From UBA6168 sp964573725 (GTDB lineage: Bacteria; Bacteroidota; Bacteroidia; Chitinophagales; Saprospiraceae): a stretch of 62,187 nucleotides of DNA. The notes below the pieces were generated by a model that saw only the letters and a list, made by a program, of their open reading frames with translations, searched no databases and was not told where the DNA came from. Position numbers and translations under genes: made by a program. This document shows, piece by piece, positions 39,043 through 48,163 of the stretch. The stretch is from assembly GCA_964573725.1 (NCBI GenBank), contig CAZNLJ010000027.1:1-62187 (forward strand). The letters run 5' to 3'. The stretch's first letter is position 1; each line of letters begins with the position of its first letter.

Positions 39043-41220
39043 TCATTTCGGTTGTACCAGCAGCTTGCCGGTCCAGGCCCGCGGCTCTCCTTGGCCGATG
39101 CCCTGCAGGAAATAGACGCCGGCCGCCAAAGCCGATACGTCGAGGAATGCGGCCCCATCCCGGACGGTCAGGCTTTCCTCCCCCACCTTGCGTCCGTCCG
39201 CAGCGTATATCCGCAGGACCATGGGGCCCTCCCGCCGGAGGCTGAGCTGGACCGTACCGGCCGCAGGATTCGGAATCAGGGCAAATTCCTCAAAGACAGG
39301 GAGCTCCCGTTTTCCGGTGAAATAGGTTTCCGCATAGCGGAAGGCATGGGTCCCGATGACTTTTCCGATGCCGCGGGCCGGCATATCGTCGAACGGCGGA
39401 TGGATCCCGCCCCAGATCCGGGACAGGCTGCATTGGTCCGCCGCGTCCCGGTAGGTGGCCCATTGGAGGGTGATGTCGGTGCCGGGACCTTCCTCGAAAA
39501 CCAGGAATTCGTTCTTTTTGCATTCGAAACTGCCGATTCCTCCCGGAAAGTAAGGGTCTCCCGTCAGGGCGGTCAATACCTCCGCCGCCGCCCGGCTGTA
39601 AGCGGAATGTCCGGACAGGTAGCCGCCGAAGGGCGGCGATACGAAGGTCGGCCGTTGGTAGGACAACCAATCCTTGGCCCGTATCCAACCTACACCGGCC
39701 CGGTCCGTCGCCGGATCACCGATGGCCTTCGTGCCGAGCCAGGTGTACAGCTTGACCTCTCCGACATGCTGCTGGTCCGGTCCCGCCAGCGAATCCGCCG
39801 GACCGATCAGGGCGGAAACCTCCGGTACCAGGGGCAGCCCCCCCGGATGGTAGTTGGGCAAGGCCGGATCGGTGCTTTGCCCCGCCTCGGCCATCCCGCG
39901 CAAGGCCGTGATCGGCCGGGAACTGTCGTACCAGCCCTTGATGCCCCATATGCCTACTGCCACGTCGTGCAGGGCACCCCCCAGTGCGAAGTAGGCTTTC
40001 ACATCCCATTCCAGGTCCGTACACACCGGGCCCTCCCCCCCGATCCGCTTGGTCAGGGCAGGGTGGTCGCTCACCTTGTTCAGGATGCTGTACCAATGGC
40101 CCGGCGGTGTTTCGGAATCCGGCCCGTCGGCCCAGAATTCCGCCAATACCCGGGTGTAATCGCCCCTTGGGACGACCTGCGGCGGATACGGCTCCCCGGT
40201 GTAGGGGTTGACCGGATGCCCCGGACTGTCATCCCCCCCCGTTTCCAGGTCGTAGAAGGAGGGGTAGTCGCTCCAGGATGCGGGCGTCTCGGTCCGGTTG
40301 CCGATGGCACCCGGCGAGATGTCCCACCAAATGCCGTCCGACGGGTCGAGATGCCCGCCCCAGGCGGACACGAGCAGGTGGCCCCAGCGGAAAATGTCGG
40401 AGGTTCCACCCCCCTCCAGGGTGTCCAGCATGGGCGGAGGGCCGGGATCGAAATAGACGGGATAGTCGAAACTGTCGCGCCGGTACAGGACGCGGTCCTC
40501 CGGTTGCAGGGCGAACGGAAGGACCGCCCCCCATTCCGGACTGAGGAATTGCTGGACGTTGCCGGCGATCGGGTTGCCGGATTGGTCGATGAGCTGCCGT
40601 AAGGAGAGGGGCTGCCAACGGTTGATGTCATTCAGTCCCGGATTGCCGCCGACCTCGACAAGCAAGGGCGGGTTGACAGGATGGTAATACCGGTTCCGGT
40701 ACCCGTCTCCCTCATTGGATCCGTCCTGCAGGCCGTATGCGATCATTTGGGCCGCCAGGTAGTTGCCCAGTTCCGCCGGCCCCGCCCGGTAATCGGTAGA
40801 TGTATTGCCCCGGTCGTATCCCAGCTCGTCCATCAGCAAATCGAAGCGGGACAGGCTGATATACCAATTGGGGGAGTTCCGGAAGCGATGCGACAACAAT
40901 CGGTAGGCGGCATGGCTGATGGCCTCGGCCTGCGCCGCCGGGATGTCCGCCATCGGCCTCGTCCCGGTGAACGGACAATGGAAACCATGGATGGTCTTCC
41001 CCAGCAGGTAAGTGTCGCCGCTGCCGCCGTATACGGCCCAGGCATCGTAGAGGACGATACTGCTGTGGAAGAGGTTCCTGGCATGGACGGTGGGCCGGGC
41101 GAAATCCTCCCGGATGGCCTGTAGCAAGGCCTCGTTCCACAGCCGGGCGACGGAAGGGCCCGCCGCGGCCGGCGGCCAACCGGAAAGCATCAAGGGGATG
41201 TATAGCAGTATTCGCTTCAT
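39043..41220 (-). CDS. Vanadium-dependent haloperoxidase-like (PAP2) protein with T9SS sorting domain
   Basis: A 725-residue secreted protein with a signal peptide. The PAP2/haloperoxidase core carries a complete set of vanadate/phosphate-binding residues: K428 and R435 in KGWYDSSRP, S536-G537-H538 in LSGHSAYS, and R601 and H607 in SRIWGGIH. The last ~75 residues are a T9SS type A domain (LIPNPAAG, LAAGVYFLQGIG). Homologues are annotated as vanadium haloperoxidases, but the same residues support phosphatase activity, so halogenation is unproven. It sits between the GH32 gene and the sugar porter gene. Confidence 0.85.
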   Translation of the reverse strand: MKRILLYIPLMLSGWPPAAAGPSVARLWNEALLQAIREDFARPTVHARNLFHSSIVLYDAWAVYGGSGDTYLLGKTIHGFHCPFTGTRPMADIPAAQAEAISHAAYRLLSHRFRNSPNWYISLSRFDLLMDELGYDRGNTSTDYRAGPAELGNYLAAQMIAYGLQDGSNEGDGYRNRYYHPVNPPLLVEVGGNPGLNDINRWQPLSLRQLIDQSGNPIAGNVQQFLSPEWGAVLPFALQPEDRVLYRRDSFDYPVYFDPGPPPMLDTLEGGGTSDIFRWGHLLVSAWGGHLDPSDGIWWDISPGAIGNRTETPASWSDYPSFYDLETGGDDSPGHPVNPYTGEPYPPQVVPRGDYTRVLAEFWADGPDSETPPGHWYSILNKVSDHPALTKRIGGEGPVCTDLEWDVKAYFALGGALHDVAVGIWGIKGWYDSSRPITALRGMAEAGQSTDPALPNYHPGGLPLVPEVSALIGPADSLAGPDQQHVGEVKLYTWLGTKAIGDPATDRAGVGWIRAKDWLSYQRPTFVSPPFGGYLSGHSAYSRAAAEVLTALTGDPYFPGGIGSFECKKNEFLVFEEGPGTDITLQWATYRDAADQCSLSRIWGGIHPPFDDMPARGIGKVIGTHAFRYAETYFTGKRELPVFEEFALIPNPAAGTVQLSLRREGPMVLRIYAADGRKVGEESLTVRDGAAFLDVSALAAGVYFLQGIGQGEPRAWTGKLLVQPK

Positions 41221-41340
41221 GGCAGCCTTTCTATTCCTTCCCGAAGATAGTGGATTTCGACAAGGTTGCCAAACCCCGGCCTTTCTGCCGGTGCCGTCGT
41301 GTCTTCCCGCCGACCGGCCGGTTCCGTCCCGCAGCGCCGG

Positions 41341-41400
41341 CTGCCCTTGCGCAGCGGATAAACCGGCCGGATTGGCCGGTTATGCCGGCGGCAAGGGCAG
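41341..41400. repeat. Imperfect inverted repeat (60 bp)
   Basis: The outer arms ctgcccttgc (41341-41350) and gcaagggcag (41391-41400) are exact complements. The inner aaccggcc (41361-41368) pairs with ggccggtt (41374-41381). It lies between the GH32 and haloperoxidase-like genes. No T-run follows on either strand, so a transcript-stability or processing structure is as likely as a terminator. Confidence 0.6.
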
Positions 41401-41443
41401 CCGATATATGTTGGCACCCGCCCCCTTACACCGCGCCGCCTCC

Positions 41444-43048
41444 CTACCAGATTGTCTTCAGTTTCCTGTATTCCCCGTCCGACAGCCGGACTTCCGCCGT
41501 TCCTTCCGCAAAGAGTTGCGCGGCGGTGAAAGGGGAACGGGGGAAGAAAATCTCCGTCATGCACGTTGCTCCTCCGTCGGCAAAAAGTTCCGCGCTGGCC
41601 GCATCGACCAGGATCCGCATGGTCAGCAGCCGGTCCGTGGTGCTGCGCGGCGCCGTACTGGCGACCGGGGCGAAGGTATCCGAAAAAGTGTGGTCGCCCG
41701 CCTGGGTCCGGTCGCTGAAGAACCGGTTCCGCTCCAGGTCGTATCCCACCCGGTAACGTTCCCCTGCCTGGTTCGTGAGTTCCAGCCCGACGCTTCCCCG
41801 ACGTACGGCGCCCAGCTCCCAGGATGCGGAAATATCCAGCAACAGCGGTGTGCCGCCGGTGGAATCGAGGGGAATCCTCGCCGCCAGGGAATCGGACAAA
41901 GCTACGGTGCCGCGCTCCGTCGCCAAGGTCGACAGCGCGGCCACCGGTGCTGAAAACAACCGGTATCCCGCCGGCGTCCGGCGGAGGGTCAGCTCGCGGG
42001 GCACCGTCATCGCATTTCGCCAGGCCGTGGTCGGTACCTGGTTGGCATATTCCCAATTGCTCATCCATCCGATCAGGATGCGCCGGCCTTCCGGCGCGTC
42101 CGACCAGGTGACCCCGGCATAGTTGTCCTTGCCGTAATCCAGCCACACCGCCCGGCCTCCTTCCACAAAAGGGACGAAATCCGGGTCGGGGCGGAAGTCC
42201 CGGCCATCGAAATCGCCGACGAAGTACTGGGTGCCGGAGCCTCCGTTGGGGTGCCCCGGGTTGATGTTGATGACCAGCACCCATTTCGTTTCCCCGCTTT
42301 CCGCGACCTGCATCGGGAAAAGGTCCGGACACTCCCATACCCCGCCGTGTGCGCCCAAGGTCCGGCCGAATTCACTCAGCGGCCGCCAATGTGTCAGGTC
42401 CGGGGAGCCGTAAAAGGCGGCATGGTCCCCAACGGCCAGTGCAACGACCCATTGGTCTCTTTCCGCGTCCCATACGACCTTGGGGTCGCGGATGTCCTGG
42501 ACCCCGCCCGGATTCGGAAGGACGGGGTTGCCTCCGTATTTGGTCCAGCTCCGTCCGTTGTCCAGGCTGTACGCCAAAGCCTGCGATTGGAAGCTTTCGC
42601 TGCCGGCCTTGGCGGCGGCATCATCGTGGTAGGTGAACATGGCGACGATGGGTACTTGTCCCGCCGCACCGAATCCGCTGCTGTTGCCCCGGTCCACGAC
42701 GGCGGACCCGGAAAAAATGTAGCCCAGCGTATCCGGATACAGGGCGATGGGCAGGTTTTCCCAATGGACCAGGTCCCGGCTGACGGCATGCGCCCAATGC
42801 ATCGGCCCCCAGACGCTTTCCGCCGGGTAATGTTGGTAGAAGAGGTGGTACTCCCCATCGTGGTAGTACATGCCGTTGGGGTCGTTGGCCCATTTGGCCG
42901 GCGGGGAAAAATGAAACTGCGGCCGGTGCGGTTCCCGGTACAAGGTATCGTTGCCGGCGGTCTGTCCGCTCGGGGTCCCATGGCCCCCGCAGGACAACCA
43001 GCCGCTGAGCATGGCCAAGGCCAAGGTGACGTGCAAGGTCTTTCGCAT
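41444..43048 (-). CDS. GH32 beta-fructosidase lipoprotein (levanase/inulinase/invertase type)
   Basis: The 534-residue protein has a lipoprotein signal with the lipobox GWLSC (C20). The five-bladed GH32 propeller carries the three catalytic acids: D56 in WANDPNG, D188 in RDP, and E239 in WECPDLF. A C-terminal beta-sandwich spans about 370-534. It hydrolyses terminal beta-fructosyl bonds of levan, inulin or sucrose on the cell surface or in the periplasm. It is the promoter-proximal gene of the minus-strand sugar cluster. Confidence 0.92.
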   Translation of the reverse strand: MRKTLHVTLALAMLSGWLSCGGHGTPSGQTAGNDTLYREPHRPQFHFSPPAKWANDPNGMYYHDGEYHLFYQHYPAESVWGPMHWAHAVSRDLVHWENLPIALYPDTLGYIFSGSAVVDRGNSSGFGAAGQVPIVAMFTYHDDAAAKAGSESFQSQALAYSLDNGRSWTKYGGNPVLPNPGGVQDIRDPKVVWDAERDQWVVALAVGDHAAFYGSPDLTHWRPLSEFGRTLGAHGGVWECPDLFPMQVAESGETKWVLVININPGHPNGGSGTQYFVGDFDGRDFRPDPDFVPFVEGGRAVWLDYGKDNYAGVTWSDAPEGRRILIGWMSNWEYANQVPTTAWRNAMTVPRELTLRRTPAGYRLFSAPVAALSTLATERGTVALSDSLAARIPLDSTGGTPLLLDISASWELGAVRRGSVGLELTNQAGERYRVGYDLERNRFFSDRTQAGDHTFSDTFAPVASTAPRSTTDRLLTMRILVDAASAELFADGGATCMTEIFFPRSPFTAAQLFAEGTAEVRLSDGEYRKLKTIW

Positions 43049-43228
43049 CGTGTTTTGTTTTTTTACCCTCGATGAATGGGGAAATCTCCCCCCGCCGCGG
43101 GCCGACGGGACTTCTCCGGACCGGGCACCCGGCGCCCGTGCAGGTTTCCCGGAATGCCGTCAGGCCGGAATTTCTGAATTTTCTCCGGACTTGTTGTTAT
43201 TTTGGTGCGGCTATCCGATCCGATGCTT

Positions 43229-44278
43229 ATGAAAAATATTTACCTGCCGGCTTTCCTCGCTGCTTTCCTGATGTTTTCCGGCTGCATCGACGAGATCCAA
43301 CTGGATATCGATTCCGACATCCGGTACCTTGCCGTGGACGGCATGGTCACGGACAGCCTTCAGGACCAGCGCATCTCGGTCTACTATAGCGCCGTACTGG
43401 GATTCGGTTCCGACAACGTCAAGGACCCGGTGACCGGTGCGACCGTCCGGGTGGTGGACGGGGATGGGAACGCGTGGGATTTCGAGGAAAGCCAACCCGG
43501 GCTATATGTCCGCCGTTTCCGCGGCATACCCGGACAGTCCTACTTGCTGGAGCTGAGATTGCCCGATGGCAAGGATATCCGCAGCCGGCCGGCCCGCCTC
43601 CCGGCTTCCCCGCCATTGGAGGCGCCGACCCTGCAGGTCACCCAATCCCTGAGCGTCAGTTCCACCGGCAGGAGCATCTACGAATACAAGCTTTCGGTCG
43701 GGATGAACACGGATGTCGGCGACCTGCCGGAAAAGCCCTACCTGCGCTGGCGGGCCACCGGGGAATATGAGTTCGGGGAGGATTATCCCGGTATCATGGA
43801 CCGGAAGATCTGCTACATCCCCCACAACATCGATTTCAACAAGATCAAGGTCTTCGATACCCACACGCTGGCCGACGGCCGACTTTTCGACGAGCCCTTC
43901 CTGCAGCTGAAATACGACTATCGCTTCGCGTTCCAATACTGCCTGAGCCTCTACCAATTCGCCATCTCGGAAGCGGAATACCGCTATTGGGAGCAAGTCC
44001 GCGATATCGTCAACATCGATGGGAGCCTGTTCGACCCTCCGCCGGGGACGGTCACCGGCAACCTCTACAATCCGGCGGACCCCAATGAGGTGGTCCTCGG
44101 CTATTTTTCGGTGGCAGGGGTTCGCTTCCGCAGGGAATTCCTCAATGCCGTCACGGTGGGTACCCCCATCCAGCCCCGCTGTTCCCCCGCGCCTTTCCGA
44201 CCGCAATATCCGGAATGCAGGGACTGCCGCGTGATTCCCTTCAGTTCGGTCGAACGCCCGCCCTATTGGTTTCCCTGA
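43229..44278 (+). CDS. DUF4249 lipoprotein
   Basis: The start at 43229 (MKNIYLPAFLAAFLMFSGC) gives a lipoprotein signal with Cys in FSGC; an ATG two codons earlier is possible. The 349-residue protein fits DUF4249 (QLDIDSDIRYLAVDGMVTD; VTGATVRVVDGDG), an outer-membrane lipoprotein family usually encoded beside TonB-dependent receptors. No such receptor gene is next to it here. It diverges from the GH32 gene. Several late Cys residues (CRDCR) are conserved-looking. Confidence 0.78.
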   Translation: MKNIYLPAFLAAFLMFSGCIDEIQLDIDSDIRYLAVDGMVTDSLQDQRISVYYSAVLGFGSDNVKDPVTGATVRVVDGDGNAWDFEESQPGLYVRRFRGIPGQSYLLELRLPDGKDIRSRPARLPASPPLEAPTLQVTQSLSVSSTGRSIYEYKLSVGMNTDVGDLPEKPYLRWRATGEYEFGEDYPGIMDRKICYIPHNIDFNKIKVFDTHTLADGRLFDEPFLQLKYDYRFAFQYCLSLYQFAISEAEYRYWEQVRDIVNIDGSLFDPPPGTVTGNLYNPADPNEVVLGYFSVAGVRFRREFLNAVTVGTPIQPRCSPAPFRPQYPECRDCRVIPFSSVERPPYWFP

Positions 44279-44392
44279 ACCGGCCGTTGTCCGCCGCCTT
44301 CCCCCTAGCCGCTCAAGGAGGTGCGCCGCAACCGCTTGCCGATTGTCGCTGGCCTCCGGATCCGGGGACTAGCTGCGGATGGCACCAAGCCA

Positions 44393-44428
44393 AATGTCCT
44401 TCGGCGGCACGCGCCGCCAAAGGACATT
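44393..44428. terminator. Hairpin between convergent genes, possible terminator
   Basis: A stem of 9 + 6 bp with one mismatch (44393-44408 with 44413-44428, loop acgc) lies between the DUF4249 gene and the convergent YD-repeat gene. It lacks a T-run, so an intrinsic terminator role is uncertain. Confidence 0.45.
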
Positions 44429-44542
44429 CCGAAGGCCTATCGATTCATGTATCGGTCTTGCGGATCCCGGTGGCGGAATGTCGGGGGAACAAGCCCTTCC
44501 CGCCGTTAAATGCTTACGGTTTCCGCCGCCGCTTCCCGTTTG

Positions 44543-46975
44543 TCAGCGAGCCACCACCATTTTTCCGCGATAGGCCTGTCTTCCGGCTTGTCGGATCACC
44601 AGGAGGTAGAAACCGGGAGGAAGCTCGCTGCGGATGGTGAAATCCTCCGCGGCTTGTAAAGTCTGACGGTAGACCATGGTCCCGCTACCGTTGTACAACA
44701 GGATTTCCCAAGGACCCTCCGTCAGGCCCTCGCAGCGGATCGGGCCGCCCGACCGATAGGGATTGGCATGTCGGCAGTTGCATGCCGCCGACAGGTGGGC
44801 GGAGGTAGCTGGGTCCGTGGCGGACAAGGGGTCGGCCCAAAAATATTCTTCCTGCAGGTAAGGGACCCATGCCCATTGTTGGGGGCCGCGGCGTTGCGAC
44901 AACCATTCCGTCGCATGCCCTTGTCCGTCGTATTGGAGCAGGGTGGCATCCGTCGCCGTCCAGCCGACGCCGTCGCCGTCCCAACGGGAGGTGGTGCTGC
45001 CGACCAGCTGTTGGGAGGCGTTGTACATGTAGTCCGTCTTTTCGGCCGATTCCCAATTGTCCGCCACAATGTTCCACCGCGAACGGTGCTGCTGCAGGAG
45101 GACACCGGACAGGTTGTATTGGTGGTTGTTCCGGTGCTCGTTGCGCCAGGCGAACAGGGTGGGTACCCATTCCTGCCGCAGTTCCTCCAGCAGGAGGCCG
45201 TCCGGGTCGTACAGGAAGAGGGTTCGGTGTTCGTTGACCCAATCCAGGTACATCCGCTGTTGGGTCCGCTGGGTGATCCAACCGGAAGGGCCGTACAGGT
45301 AAAGGGTCCTTTCCCTGGCTTGCCAGGCTTGGTTGTCCGGATCCCACGCCGACATCAGGTCTTCCGACAACAAGTCCTCGGAGTTGTAGGAGTAGGCATG
45401 CTGGTATTCGTTGGTCCAACCGGACCCTTCCTGGTAAAGTTGGTGCCGGAAGAGGGCGGTCCTGCCGTTGGGATGATATTCGTATAGGGAGCGGACCAAG
45501 GGATGCCAGTCGCCGTCGGGAGTCTTGGCGTAGAATACGTCGGCGGACCGTTGGCCTTGTTGGTTGTATTCATAGGAAAGCCGGTAGGTATCCGCCCAGG
45601 TCTGCCCGTTCGGATGCCAACGTTGGTACCGCACTTCATCCGGCTGGCCGCCGGGGAGATAGTGGAGGAGCATCCTCGCCTCGAACACCCATTGTCCGGC
45701 GGAGGGATCCCACCGCACCATCGTGGAAACGCTGGTCTGGCCGTTGCCGTTGTGTTTGCGTTGTTCCCGCCAGGCTAAGGTCCATTGGTGGGTGAGGTCG
45801 TTCCAGTGTTGGGTGAGGAGCTGGACGGTATCCCCGTTTTGGTTGTAGGAGAGCAGGGTCCGGGCTTTGTTGAGCAATCCGAACGCGGTCGGCTCCCAGG
45901 GGAAGAGATGCCGGGTCTGCAGGCGCCCCTGGTCATCGGGTGTCCGGTGTTCGCGGAAAGTGTTGCGCCAGTCCCCGATGAAGGGATCCCACTGTTGGGC
46001 GGTGATTTCGGCCAGCCATCCGCCGGTGCCGTACTGGTACCGTTCACGCCGGTAGGGATACCATCCGCCGGGCTCCTGCAGGAAGTCGACCGCTCCGGTG
46101 AGGGCGCTGCCTTCGTACTGGAACTGCTGCCGTTGTCGAAGGACCCAGCCGGAAGTGGCTTCCCAGCGGTTGTGTGCCTTTTCCAGGAGGAGGCCGTTGC
46201 TTCCGTAGACGAATTCGATGCGGATTTCGGGTATCCATTCGGCGTTGTCCAGCGGATCCGGTCGTTCGGTCAGGATTTCCAGGGTATCCGCCGGCAGTTG
46301 GTAGCTGAATTGTTCCCGATGGTGGTTGCGCCAAGCGTTGTTGTCCCATTGTTGCTCCGTCCGGTGGCGCACCCGGCCTTCCGGGTCGTACTGCAGGAGC
46401 TGTTGGTAGGTGTGATGCCAGGTGGAGGTGGCGAAGTGCCAGGCCTGTTGCCGGTACCGGACGGGCCGCCCCAGGTCGTCGTATTCGGTCGAATCGGACA
46501 GCGCCGGTTGCCAGGTGGAGAAAAAATCGGACCATCGGCTGGTGAGGCGGTTGACTTCCCGGCCCTGGGCGTCGTAGCTGAACAGGATCCACAGCTCCGC
46601 TTTCCAGCCGGCGCCGTTCATGGCCCGGATATGTCGCCGGGTTTCGGTCCGCCTGCCTGCTGCGTCGTACAGGTGGATGGTCCGTTGCCGGGGAAACCAA
46701 ATTCCGTTCAGGCTGTCGTATCCGTACAGGTAGACGGAGTCGAGCTGGTTGGGGTCGGCATTGCGCGGACCGACGCGTTGCGGATCGGCCGTTGGGAGGA
46801 GGGTAGCCATACCCCATTCCTCCGGGGCGGTGCGTCGGGAAGCGTCGGCCGGGACGGCCGCATGCAGGGACCGGAAGGATTGGTCCCGGAGGACTTGCCG
46901 CACCACCGAGGGGTCTTGGGCCGGGGCGGACAGGGCGCTGGCCATCCAGGAAAAAACAAGGATAAATCGGTTCAT
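44543..46975 (-). CDS. YD-like repeat secreted protein with T9SS sorting domain
   Basis: The ATG at 46975 opens a signal peptide (MNRFILVFSWMASALSAPAQ). About residues 90-700 of 810 consist of ~40-residue repeats of the form W...(R/F)..YD..GR....Q.W, rich in Trp, Tyr, Arg and Gln, akin to bacterial YD/RHS repeats. The end is a T9SS type A domain (WEILLYNGSGTMV, LPPGFYLLVI) lacking the usual NP motif at its start. No toxin tip or peptidase is present, so it is not a classic RHS toxin. It is probably an extracellular structural or carbohydrate-binding protein. Confidence 0.75.
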   Translation of the reverse strand: MNRFILVFSWMASALSAPAQDPSVVRQVLRDQSFRSLHAAVPADASRRTAPEEWGMATLLPTADPQRVGPRNADPNQLDSVYLYGYDSLNGIWFPRQRTIHLYDAAGRRTETRRHIRAMNGAGWKAELWILFSYDAQGREVNRLTSRWSDFFSTWQPALSDSTEYDDLGRPVRYRQQAWHFATSTWHHTYQQLLQYDPEGRVRHRTEQQWDNNAWRNHHREQFSYQLPADTLEILTERPDPLDNAEWIPEIRIEFVYGSNGLLLEKAHNRWEATSGWVLRQRQQFQYEGSALTGAVDFLQEPGGWYPYRRERYQYGTGGWLAEITAQQWDPFIGDWRNTFREHRTPDDQGRLQTRHLFPWEPTAFGLLNKARTLLSYNQNGDTVQLLTQHWNDLTHQWTLAWREQRKHNGNGQTSVSTMVRWDPSAGQWVFEARMLLHYLPGGQPDEVRYQRWHPNGQTWADTYRLSYEYNQQGQRSADVFYAKTPDGDWHPLVRSLYEYHPNGRTALFRHQLYQEGSGWTNEYQHAYSYNSEDLLSEDLMSAWDPDNQAWQARERTLYLYGPSGWITQRTQQRMYLDWVNEHRTLFLYDPDGLLLEELRQEWVPTLFAWRNEHRNNHQYNLSGVLLQQHRSRWNIVADNWESAEKTDYMYNASQQLVGSTTSRWDGDGVGWTATDATLLQYDGQGHATEWLSQRRGPQQWAWVPYLQEEYFWADPLSATDPATSAHLSAACNCRHANPYRSGGPIRCEGLTEGPWEILLYNGSGTMVYRQTLQAAEDFTIRSELPPGFYLLVIRQAGRQAYRGKMVVAR

Positions 46976-47342
46976 AAGCACATTTTTTGATGCGGGCGGG
47001 ATGCGGTGGGTCGGCACCGGAAAGGGGCCATGCACCGGATGCCCCGACCGGGCAGGGCAGGGCCGTATGGCTTCCCGATAAGGTCAACCTGAACCACCGG
47101 CATACCCGCCGGGAGATGAAAGGTTAGGAATCCGGATGTACAGGTAGTCTTAGTGCCGAATCGATAGGGGGGACGGCAGCTGCCGTCGGATGCGGTACCG
47201 GGTGGGTGGCTCCCTGCCGGGGGCGGAGCCGAAAGCGGAAGGCCGGAAATTCCCGCGGGAGCAAAATTGGACATCCGCCCGCGGAGGGCCTATGAGATTA
47301 AATTTTTTAGGAATTGACTTTTTTCATGCGGGTCGCGGCGCA
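46976..47342. other. Intergenic region, 367 bp
   Basis: It lies upstream of the YD-repeat gene and downstream of the LolA-like gene, both minus strand. A short AT-rich tract is present at about 47292-47325. No hairpin terminator, consensus promoter or ORF was recognised. Confidence 0.5.
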
Positions 47343-48113
47343 TCAATCGAGCCGCTTGAGGTTTTCCAGGCTGAACCAATCTGCGGAGACCTTGGTGTCG
47401 AAATCCAGCTTGTGTTGCTCCACGATGGTCATGTGCCCGGGTTTGCCGGCCGGGGTGAGTTCCAGGCGGGTGGGGAGGAGCCGGCCGCCGAGCTGCCGGA
47501 TTTGTTTGCCGAGGAGGGTGTTGACGAGCATCCCTTCCTCGTCATAGGTCTCCACTTTCAGCTCGAGCAGGTGTTCCGTCTCTATCCACATGACCACTTT
47601 CCCCCAGACGACGGCTGCGTCGGGTTTGGGGGTGAGTTCCACGACATGGCAGTCGTATGTTTCCACCTTGTCGGTACCGGTCAGCCGGTGGGTGTAATCC
47701 CGGACGAGGGAGGATTGCTCGACCAGGTCATCGTTGGTGAAGTCGCTGCCCATCCAGGACTGGGTCATCATGGAGGGGGGGAGTTTGATGGAACGGTCGA
47801 TGGAGGGCTGCCAGTTCCAGATTTCCTTTTTCCGTTTGAGGAAGGCGGTGCCTTTGTCCCGGGCGGGCGCGGTGATCAGCACCATGCTGTAGTCTTGTCC
47901 CAGGCTCCAGGATTTCATGCTGATTTCCCGTTGCCAGCGGGGTCGGATGATGGTCATTTTCATTTCCGCATAGAGCCGGTCGCCCCGGAGGCGGTCTTCG
48001 GCTTGTTGTACGAGGCGGCTGGCGTCGACGGGTTGCGCGGAGGCGGCCCGGCCGAGGGGCAAGAGGATGGTACCGCAAAGCAGGGCGGCCCGGAGGAAGA
48101 TGGTGGACATCAT
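47343..48113 (-). CDS. LolA-like outer-membrane lipoprotein-sorting protein
   Basis: A 256-residue periplasmic protein with a signal peptide ending ASAQ. The sequence RLYAEMKMTIIRPRWQREISMKSWSLG and the KRKKEIWNWQPSIDRSIKLPPSMM segment resemble the LolA/LolB-like fold of proteins annotated as outer-membrane lipoprotein-sorting proteins. It is 50 bases after the metacaspase-SGNH gene on the same strand. It may be a last gene of that operon or unrelated. Confidence 0.75.
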   Translation of the reverse strand: MMSTIFLRAALLCGTILLPLGRAASAQPVDASRLVQQAEDRLRGDRLYAEMKMTIIRPRWQREISMKSWSLGQDYSMVLITAPARDKGTAFLKRKKEIWNWQPSIDRSIKLPPSMMTQSWMGSDFTNDDLVEQSSLVRDYTHRLTGTDKVETYDCHVVELTPKPDAAVVWGKVVMWIETEHLLELKVETYDEEGMLVNTLLGKQIRQLGGRLLPTRLELTPAGKPGHMTIVEQHKLDFDTKVSADWFSLENLKRLD

Positions 48114-48163
48114 GCGTTTGTTGGATTTGTTTCGCGGGTGGTCGGCACGTCCGTCGTTTCCGT

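Noticed and set aside
44543..46975. RHS polymorphic toxin
   Set aside because: No RHS core peptidase motif or variable toxin tip; it ends in a T9SS sorting domain.
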